The notes beneath the pieces were generated by a model that was not told the origin of the DNA, did not search any database, and worked only from the letters and a program-made list of their open reading frames with translations. Below, piece after piece: positions 1-4,580 of a stretch of DNA of 5,755 nt; within the stretch, counting starts at the first letter, position 1; each line of letters begins with the position of its first letter. The position numbers and the translations under genes are program-made. Origin of the DNA: DATHGT01 sp035317605 (GTDB taxonomy: Bacteria > Methylomirabilota > Methylomirabilia > Rokubacteriales > CSP1-6); NCBI GenBank assembly GCA_035317605.1, contig DATHGT010000327.1, positions 1 through 5,755 on the forward strand, read 5' to 3'.

Positions 1-174
1 GTCCACCTCCAGCACGAGGAGGAGCGTCACGGCATCCCCGTCGTCACCACCCCGTCAACGTGCTTCCAGAGCTCGAAGCTCTTCAAGGAAAAACAGTACC
101 TCACCGGGCCGCCGACCTTGCGCCTCGTCACGTGTCGTGACGCGACGATGACGTCGGAACTCGTGAAGCTCTGA
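1..174 (+). CDS. C-terminal end of an unidentified protein (5' end outside window)
   Basis: Reading frame 1 of the plus strand is open from the first base to a TGA at 172-174 and gives the last 57 residues of a protein, ending SELVKL. Nearly every codon ends in G or C, as in the other genes here, which argues that this is real coding sequence and not a chance open frame. The fragment contains HGIPVVTTPS (residues 10-19), which looks like the end of a beta-strand and loop in an alpha/beta fold, followed by a Lys-rich stretch and a final strand-like LRLVT. I do not recognise the family. The gene is convergent with glnS, with only 7 bases between the two stop codons, so it belongs to a different transcription unit from everything else in the window. 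Confidence 0.6.
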   Translation, partial: VHLQHEEERHGIPVVTTPSTCFQSSKLFKEKQYLTGPPTLRLVTCRDATMTSELVKL

Positions 175-181
175 AGCGCCC

Positions 182-1867
182 TCAGCTCTGCGCGAGATTC
201 CGTTCGACCTTCGCCCAGGTGTCGCGGAGGCCGACAGTGCGGTTGAAGACGGGGCGGGCGGGCGTGTGGTCCTTCCAGTCGGCGACGAAATAGCCCTGGC
301 GCTCGAACTGCAGACGCGTCTCCGGGGCCACTGACGCGAGCGCGGACTCGACCTTGGCGTCGGGCAGGACTTCGAGCGACGCCGGGTTCAGCGCGGCCTG
401 GAAATCGTCCTCGTCGTCCGGCTTCGGCTTGGTGAAGAGCGTGTCGTAGAGGCGCACCTCGGCGTCGACGGCGTGCTGGGCCGAGACCCAGTGGATCGTG
501 CCGCGGACCTTGCGGCCGCGGGCATCGCCGCCGCGCGAGTCGGGATCGTAGTTGCAGCGCACTTCTTCGATCGATCCATCCGGCGCGCGGGTGAACCCGG
601 TGCACTCGACCACATAGGCGTAGCGCAGGCGGACGTGGGCGCCGGGTGTGAGGCGGAAGTACTTCGGTGGGGCGGTCTCGCGGAAATCGTCCCCCTCGAT
701 GTAGAGCACGCGGCTGAAGGGGAGCGTGCGGCTCCCTGCCGTCGGATCCTCGGGGTTGTTGACCGCCTCGAACTCCTCGACCTGGCCCTCGGGATAGTTC
801 TCGATGACCAGGCGCAGCGGACGCAGCACCGCGAGGCGACGCTCGGCGCGGCGGTTGAGGTCTTCGCGGACGCAGTGCTCGAGCAGCGCGACTTCCACCA
901 GGTTGTCGGCCTTGGCCACTCCGATGCGCTCGGCGAAATCGCGCAGCGACTCCGGCGTGTAGCCGCGGCGACGCAGGCCGGCGAGCGTGGGCATGCGCGG
1001 GTCGTCCCAGCCCGAGACCAGGCCGTCCTCCACGAGCGTGAGCAGCCTGCGCTTGCTCATGACCGTGTGGGAGAGGTTGAGCCGCGCGAACTCGATCTGG
1101 CGCGGGGCGTAGATGCCGAGGGCCTGGACGTACCAGTCGTAGAGCGGGCGGTGGTCCTCGTACTCGAGCGTGCACAGCGAGTGGGTCACGCCCTCGATCG
1201 AATCGGACTGCCCGTGCGCCCAGTCGTACATCGGGTAGATGCACCAGGTGTCACCGGTGCGGTGGTGCGTGGCCCGGCGGATCCGGTACATCACGGGATC
1301 GCGCAGGTTGATGTTGCCCGCGGCCATGTCGATCTTCGCGCGCAGGGTCTTGCTGCCGTCGGGGAACTCGCCCTGCCGCATCCGCTCGAACAGATCGAGG
1401 TTCTCCTCCACCGAACGGTGGCGATGCGGGCTCTCGCGGCCGGCTTCGGTCAGCGTGCCGCGGGCCTCGCGCATCTCCTCGGCCGTCAGGTCGTCGACGT
1501 AAGCGCGACCGGCCTTGATGAGCTGAACCGCCCAGTCGTAGAGCCGCTCGAAGTAGTCGCTCGCGTAGTACAGGTGCGGCCCCCAGTCGAAGCCGAGCCA
1601 GCGCACGTCGCGGACGATCGCGTCGACGTATTCCTGGCTCTCCTTCGTGGGGTTGGTGTCGTCGAAGCGCAGGTGGCAGCGCCCGCCGAACTCCTGGGCC
1701 AGGCCGAAGTCGAGGCAGATCGCCTTGGCGTGACCGATGTGCAGATATCCGTTGGGCTCGGGCGGGAAGCGCGTGACCACGCCCGTGAATCGCCCGGACG
1801 CGAGGTCGCGCACGACCTCGTCGCGAACGAAGTGCGACGGCTTCTCTCGGGACTCGGGATCGATCAT
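182..1867 (-). CDS. glnS: Glutaminyl-tRNA synthetase (GlnRS)
   Basis: Class I aminoacyl-tRNA synthetase that attaches glutamine to tRNA-Gln using ATP in the cytoplasm; EC 6.1.1.18. The 561-residue product is close to the length of the Escherichia coli enzyme. Visible landmarks are the ATP-binding segment RFPPEPNGYLHIGHAKAI (33-50, HIGH at 43-46), RFDDTNPTKE (67-76), the block YPMYDWAHGQSDSIEGVTHS (211-230) that resembles GlnRS more than bacterial GluRS, and the KMSKS-type loop VMSKRRL (269-275). The beta-barrel anticodon-binding domains follow, with KVRGTIHWVSAQHA (453-466), RLYDTLF (472-478) and the terminal FNRTVGLRDTW (541-551). The ATG at 1867 is preferred to an in-frame GTG at 1900, which would add 11 residues without family resemblance and leave only 9 bases after the upstream stop. 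The gene lies 42 bases behind the GHKL ATPase gene on the same strand and may share its transcript. No domain is missing. Confidence 0.97.
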   Translation of the reverse strand: MIDPESREKPSHFVRDEVVRDLASGRFTGVVTRFPPEPNGYLHIGHAKAICLDFGLAQEFGGRCHLRFDDTNPTKESQEYVDAIVRDVRWLGFDWGPHLYYASDYFERLYDWAVQLIKAGRAYVDDLTAEEMREARGTLTEAGRESPHRHRSVEENLDLFERMRQGEFPDGSKTLRAKIDMAAGNINLRDPVMYRIRRATHHRTGDTWCIYPMYDWAHGQSDSIEGVTHSLCTLEYEDHRPLYDWYVQALGIYAPRQIEFARLNLSHTVMSKRRLLTLVEDGLVSGWDDPRMPTLAGLRRRGYTPESLRDFAERIGVAKADNLVEVALLEHCVREDLNRRAERRLAVLRPLRLVIENYPEGQVEEFEAVNNPEDPTAGSRTLPFSRVLYIEGDDFRETAPPKYFRLTPGAHVRLRYAYVVECTGFTRAPDGSIEEVRCNYDPDSRGGDARGRKVRGTIHWVSAQHAVDAEVRLYDTLFTKPKPDDEDDFQAALNPASLEVLPDAKVESALASVAPETRLQFERQGYFVADWKDHTPARPVFNRTVGLRDTWAKVERNLAQS

Positions 1868-1870
1868 GAT

Positions 1871-1882
1871 CCCTGAAATCCT
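1871..1882 (-). promoter_or_regulatory. Possible glnS ribosome binding site region
   Basis: Reading the minus strand upstream of the glnS ATG at 1867, there is AGGA at 1882-1879 (11 bases before ATG) and AGGG at 1874-1871 (3 bases before ATG). Neither spacing is ideal, but two purine-rich cores support initiation at the ATG and not at the GTG at 1900. The hexamer TAGGAT at 1883-1878, preceded by TGG, also resembles an extended -10 element, so a glnS promoter overlapping this site cannot be excluded. No matching -35 element was found. Confidence 0.3.
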
Positions 1883-1909
1883 ACCATCCCCGGTGGGCAC
1901 GTCTTCGGC

Positions 1910-3517
1910 TCAGGTTCGCGGTCGGCGGCGGCCGGCGCGTCGCTCGATCGCCTCGCCCCAGCGCGCGAGGAACGCGGTGACGAAGCCGTGCTCCTTGGCG
2001 GGATCGACGGCCAGCGGGGCCAGCGCCATCGCCACCGCCACCGCGACGTGGTAACCCTCGGCGCGTGACGCCGCCGCGCGGCGATACGCCGGGTGCGCTT
2101 CGTTCACCCACACCGTCGACTCGATGAGGCGCGCCAGCTCGACGTCGTCGTGACGTTCCTCGAACTGAATGCTGAGCCCGTAACGTGCGGGCCGACGTGC
2201 GCGTGGGCCGACAGCGAGCCGTCCGGTGCCCGGCGGTGGGGGCTGGGCCTCGACCGGACCGCGCGGCTCGCCGGGGCTCGACGCGGAAATCTCGGGAATC
2301 GCTAGTTCCCGCGCCGTGACATCACCGGCGTCACCGAAGAGCGCGATGCCGTTCGGCGCGACGTCCGACCCTGTTCTCGTCAGCAGCGACGGTTCTTCCT
2401 CCGAGCCGCCCGCGCGCGCGACGGGAAGGCGACGTTGACCGCCCGTCCGCTGTTCCACTAGGCTCGCCAACAGGGGAAAGTCGTCGGCGAGACCTGCGAG
2501 CACGGTCTCGAGATCGCGCTCCACCGGGCGGGCCGCGCGACGTCGCGTCCGCTCGTCCGGCTCGCCGGCCTGTCCCCACTCGGTGAGCTGCCGGCTGACC
2601 GCCTCCTGGATCGCCTTGCGATACGAAAGATACGTCCCCCCACGAGCGCCGGCGCGGATGAAGTCGGCCTTGTTCAGGGTCAGGCATTCGGCGAGCGCCG
2701 GCACTTCCATCAGTCCTCCAACACGGTCGAGGCCTGCGGAGGCGACGCCCAGCCAGTCCCAGCCGCGCTTGATGACCTTGCCGTACGTGCTGACCGCGAC
2801 GCCGCGCAAATCCTCCGGCAGCGACGTCGTGTCGCGGGTGAGATAGCCGGCACCCGCGGGCTTGCGCTTGCGCGCCACCCGAATGGCCAGCGGCGCGACG
2901 TCCTGAGCTCGCCACGCGTGCGGCTCCATGCCCCGGCCGTTGAGGGTGAACGTGACCCCGCGTGGGTACTGCGGCCGCAGCGCGTCGGCCAGCGCGGGGT
3001 CGAAGAGTGGCTGGAAGTTCCGGCGGAGCGCGCCCTCGACGAATCCCGGATCGACCAGCGGCGAGAGCGCGTTCGTGGGCGTGAGACGAACGGCGGTTCC
3101 GTGCCCGTCGACGAGACCCGGCGGCGGAATCCATCGCCACGGCGCCTTCTGGTGCGACGCCAGGCGCCACGTCGACGCCACGTGGTGCTTGCCCCGGCGG
3201 GTCTCGGTGATGACGTCAGCGCACACGAGCAGCGCGATTTTGATTCCGACGCCGGCGAACCCGATGCCGGCGCCACGGACCTTGGTGCTGGAGGCGATGT
3301 CGTGGTACCGGGCCAGATCGCGCCGCCGCATCCCGACGCCGTCGTCGGCGATGGTCAGCGCAGGGGCTGACGCGTCGGTCGTGATCGCGATCGTCTTGGC
3401 GCCCGAGTCGAGCGCGTTGGCCACGATCTCGGTGAGGATGGTCTCCTCGGTGGCGCCCGGATAGGCGTCCCGAAGATCCTCGAGCAGGTGCAGCAGATCG
3501 ACCCGCGTCTCGCCCAT
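1910..3517 (-). CDS. GHKL (Bergerat-fold) ATPase, MORC/MutL/Hsp90-like, linked to a HEPN/MNT pair
   Basis: A 535-residue soluble ATPase. The N-terminal GHKL domain (about 1-145) carries the N box EIVANALDSGA (30-40, with Glu30, Asn34 and Asp37), the G1 box DDGVGM (58-63), an SSTK segment (76-79) and the G2 lid GIGFAGVGIKIAL (84-96). The GxGxxGxGxK form of the lid is closer to Hsp90 and prokaryotic MORC-like ATPases than to sensor histidine kinases. There is no phosphoacceptor His box, membrane segment or receiver domain, so a two-component kinase role is unlikely. Residues about 150-315 probably form the S5-like transducer domain, with LTLNKADF at 279-286. Residues about 360-445 are rich in Pro, Gly and Arg and look disordered. 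A compact C-terminal block (446-525) contains VWVNEAHPAYRRA (469-481). ATP-gated dimerisation is typical of such proteins. The ATG lies 2 bases after the hepT stop, indicating translational coupling. The substrate and partners are unknown; a sensor or effector role with HepT/MntA is inferred from linkage only. Confidence 0.85.
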   Translation of the reverse strand: MGETRVDLLHLLEDLRDAYPGATEETILTEIVANALDSGAKTIAITTDASAPALTIADDGVGMRRRDLARYHDIASSTKVRGAGIGFAGVGIKIALLVCADVITETRRGKHHVASTWRLASHQKAPWRWIPPPGLVDGHGTAVRLTPTNALSPLVDPGFVEGALRRNFQPLFDPALADALRPQYPRGVTFTLNGRGMEPHAWRAQDVAPLAIRVARKRKPAGAGYLTRDTTSLPEDLRGVAVSTYGKVIKRGWDWLGVASAGLDRVGGLMEVPALAECLTLNKADFIRAGARGGTYLSYRKAIQEAVSRQLTEWGQAGEPDERTRRRAARPVERDLETVLAGLADDFPLLASLVEQRTGGQRRLPVARAGGSEEEPSLLTRTGSDVAPNGIALFGDAGDVTARELAIPEISASSPGEPRGPVEAQPPPPGTGRLAVGPRARRPARYGLSIQFEERHDDVELARLIESTVWVNEAHPAYRRAAASRAEGYHVAVAVAMALAPLAVDPAKEHGFVTAFLARWGEAIERRAGRRRPRT

Positions 3518-3519
3518 CG

Positions 3520-3948
3520 CTACGGCGTTCGGCCTTCGACGTACTCATGGACGTGCCGAAGATACTCGGGAATGTCGCGAACGGCGGCGACCAGTCCCTC
3601 GTGAATTCGCCGGGGGTCGATGTCGTCGTACTCGTGCACGAGACGGTTGCGCAGCCCGGCGCACATGGCGATCCGGGACGCGAAGGCGGGCGACAGGATG
3701 CCCAGCCGACCGAGTTGGGTGAACGAGTCGTAGTAGTCCCGCGGCGGCGCGTGACCGGCGTCGGTGATCAGGTGGTAGTTGATGTCGATCATCCGACCGA
3801 TCATGCGCTCGAGATAGCGCTCGGTGACCAACTCGTCCACCCGGTTGGCCAGGAACTCGTCGAGTGGCTTAGCGGCGATCGGCGTGGCCTCACGAAGGTC
3901 GTCCAGGATCAAGGCCATCTTGCGGACGATCAGGTCTCGGTCAACCAC
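3520..3948 (-). CDS. hepT: HepT-like HEPN ribonuclease toxin (type VII toxin-antitoxin, DUF86)
   Basis: A 142-residue all-helical HEPN protein. The signature RNRLVHEY at residues 100-107 gives Arg100-X4-His105-X-Tyr107, the RX4HXY motif of HepT toxins. Arg and His form the RNase active site at the dimer interface, and the Tyr is the residue modified by MntA in studied pairs. Characterised HepT proteins degrade RNA; one was shown to trim the 3' ends of tRNAs. The N-terminus from the GTG, reading VDRDLIVRKMALILDDL, matches the usual MVDREV-type start of the family, so the GTG at 3948 is chosen. The frame is open back to 4035, but the extra 29 Ser/Arg-rich residues lie inside mntA and look like out-of-frame translation. 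The gene overlaps the end of mntA by 8 bases and is followed 2 bases later by the GHKL ATPase. The motif is intact, so the toxin is probably active. No strong ribosome binding site is visible, in keeping with translational coupling to mntA. Confidence 0.92.
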   Translation of the reverse strand: MVDRDLIVRKMALILDDLREATPIAAKPLDEFLANRVDELVTERYLERMIGRMIDINYHLITDAGHAPPRDYYDSFTQLGRLGILSPAFASRIAMCAGLRNRLVHEYDDIDPRRIHEGLVAAVRDIPEYLRHVHEYVEGRTP

Positions 3949-4342
3949 GAGGGACCGACGCGGCGATGGCCCGCGCGACGAAGCGATGCTCGAGGTCGAG
4001 ATACTTCCGATGGTCCTGGTAGCGCTTGAACGCATAGAGCTTGAGCCGCTGCAGCTCAGCCTCGGAGCCGTGGAGCAGACGGCACCGGTCGGTCACCTGC
4101 TTGAGGAAGAGGGGGTCAGCGTGGTTCAGGACCGCCATGTCGATCTTCCGCCCGGGAAACAGTGCATGCAGGTCGGCGTGTAGATCGGCGTAGCGGCCGA
4201 GCGAGAGGGACGGATCGTCCAGCACCAGCCCGAGATCGAGGTCGCTCCGCTCGTGAACCCCGCCGGAAACGGTCGAGCCGAATTGCAGCAGCAGGCGAAT
4301 GCCGTGGCGTCGCGCCATCTCGGCGAGATCGAGAGCGGCCAT
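3941..4342 (-). CDS. mntA: MntA-like minimal nucleotidyltransferase antitoxin
   Basis: A 133-residue minimal nucleotidyltransferase of the DNA polymerase beta superfamily. The catalytic signature is GS (22-23), ten residues, then DLD (34-36), giving GSX10DXD, with the third metal-binding Asp at Asp68 in RKIDMAVLN. All metal ligands are present. The segment DMAVLNHADPLF (68-79) and the following LLHGSEAEL (89-97) match the usual C-terminal half of MntA proteins. In characterised pairs MntA uses ATP to add AMP units to the tyrosine of the HepT RX4HXY motif and so neutralises the toxin; that activity is inferred here from the intact motif. The antitoxin is first in the operon and overlaps hepT, the common order for such pairs. 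The start is the ATG at 4342, which lies only 7 bases after a TATAAT box. A short N-terminus before the beta-strand LLLQFGS is typical, so nothing appears truncated. Confidence 0.93.
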   Translation of the reverse strand: MAALDLAEMARRHGIRLLLQFGSTVSGGVHERSDLDLGLVLDDPSLSLGRYADLHADLHALFPGRKIDMAVLNHADPLFLKQVTDRCRLLHGSEAELQRLKLYAFKRYQDHRKYLDLEHRFVARAIAASVPRG

Positions 4343-4349
4343 GGGATCG

Positions 4350-4355
4350 ATTATA
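4350..4355 (-). promoter_or_regulatory. Consensus -10 box (TATAAT) for the mntA-hepT-ATPase operon, possibly leaderless
   Basis: The minus strand reads TATAAT at 4355-4350 in the 52-base gap between the small gene and mntA, a perfect sigma-70 -10 hexamer and conspicuous in such GC-rich DNA. Only 7 bases (CGATCCC) separate it from the mntA ATG. A transcript would therefore start at or within a base or two of the ATG, and no Shine-Dalgarno sequence could fit. I see no good -35 hexamer at 16-18 bases upstream (GGGTGG at 17) and no TGn extension. Transcription start is not shown directly. Confidence 0.5.
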
Positions 4356-4385
4356 CGAGCCCGACGATCGCTCCACCCCGGCTCG
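4356..4385. repeat. Inverted repeat upstream of the mntA -10 box, candidate operator
   Basis: Perfect 6-base arms, GGCTCG at 4380-4385 and CGAGCC at 4356-4361 on the plus strand, enclose an 18-base spacer that itself contains the palindrome CGATCG. One arm abuts the TATAAT box directly and the repeat spans the expected -35 and spacer region, where a repressor would block polymerase. The arms are short and GC-rich, so chance is a real possibility. No T tract follows, so an intrinsic terminator for the upstream genes is unlikely. Confidence 0.3.
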
Positions 4386-4394
4386 CGCCCGAGA

Positions 4395-4580
4395 CTACGT
4401 TTGCAGCAGGTAGCGGCCGTGGGTGTCGCGGGCCAGCGCGCGGCGCTCGCGGAGGGCGCCCCACGCTTGGAGGATCGCGCGGTATTCGACGTCGGGCAGC
4501 TCGCGCAGCAGCTCGTAGAACGTCAGCGGGCGGGCGGCCAGCAGCCCGGCCATGCGGTCGGCGACCGCCTCGATGGTCAC
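4395..4580 (-). CDS. Small winged-helix-like protein coupled to the UbiD-family gene
   Basis: A 61-residue protein translated from a GTG at 4580 that overlaps the TGA of the UbiD-family gene by four bases (GTGA), a classic translational coupling junction. A longer open frame back to 4718 only runs antisense-like out of frame through the upstream gene and gives His/Arg/Pro-rich sequence, so it is rejected. The product reads as helix (AVADRMAGLLAARP, 5-18), turn, second helix (FYELLRELP, 21-29), third helix (YRAILQAWGALRERRAL, 33-49) and a terminal hairpin DTHGRYLLQ (52-60). This helix-helix-helix-wing order resembles small winged helix-turn-helix domains. I do not recognise a named family. The coupling suggests a regulator or accessory subunit of the decarboxylase; a DNA-binding role, for instance at the inverted repeat just downstream, is speculation. 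Confidence 0.7.
   Translation of the reverse strand: MTIEAVADRMAGLLAARPLTFYELLRELPDVEYRAILQAWGALRERRALARDTHGRYLLQT

Noticed and set aside
165..190. Bidirectional terminator between the partial gene and glnS
   Set aside because: Only a 4-base stem (CTGA/TCAG) with a mismatched extension and no T tract on either strand; not convincing.
27..1244. A 405-codon minus-strand frame overlapping glnS
   Set aside because: Out of frame with glnS, Arg/Pro/His-rich and without motifs; it also runs antisense through the plus-strand partial gene.
473..1876. A 467-codon open frame on the plus strand opposite glnS
   Set aside because: It is antisense to an unmistakable GlnRS; the translation is Val/Ala/Arg-rich with no family motifs, as expected for mirror frames in GC-rich coding DNA.
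1868..1900. GTG start for glnS at 1900
   Set aside because: It adds 11 residues unlike GlnRS N-termini; the ATG at 1867 has purine-rich sequence upstream and better spacing.
2331..3170. Alternative minus-strand frames inside the GHKL ATPase gene that might indicate a frameshift
   Set aside because: The ATPase frame is continuous from the N box to the C-terminal block; the other frames are Arg/Pro/Ser-rich shadows.
1910..3517. Two-component sensor histidine kinase identity for the GHKL protein
   Set aside because: No phosphoacceptor His box, transmembrane segments or sensor domain; the GHKL domain is N-terminal, with an Hsp90/MORC-style lid.
3949..4035. Longer hepT start
   Set aside because: The extra 29 residues are Ser/Arg-rich, lie within mntA and precede the conserved VDRD-type N-terminus.
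1910..4342. Insertion sequence, integrase or attachment-site repeats bounding the TA-ATPase cassette
   Set aside because: No transposase or integrase gene, tRNA gene, or matching direct or inverted repeats were seen at the cassette edges, and third-position G/C bias does not visibly differ from the flanks.
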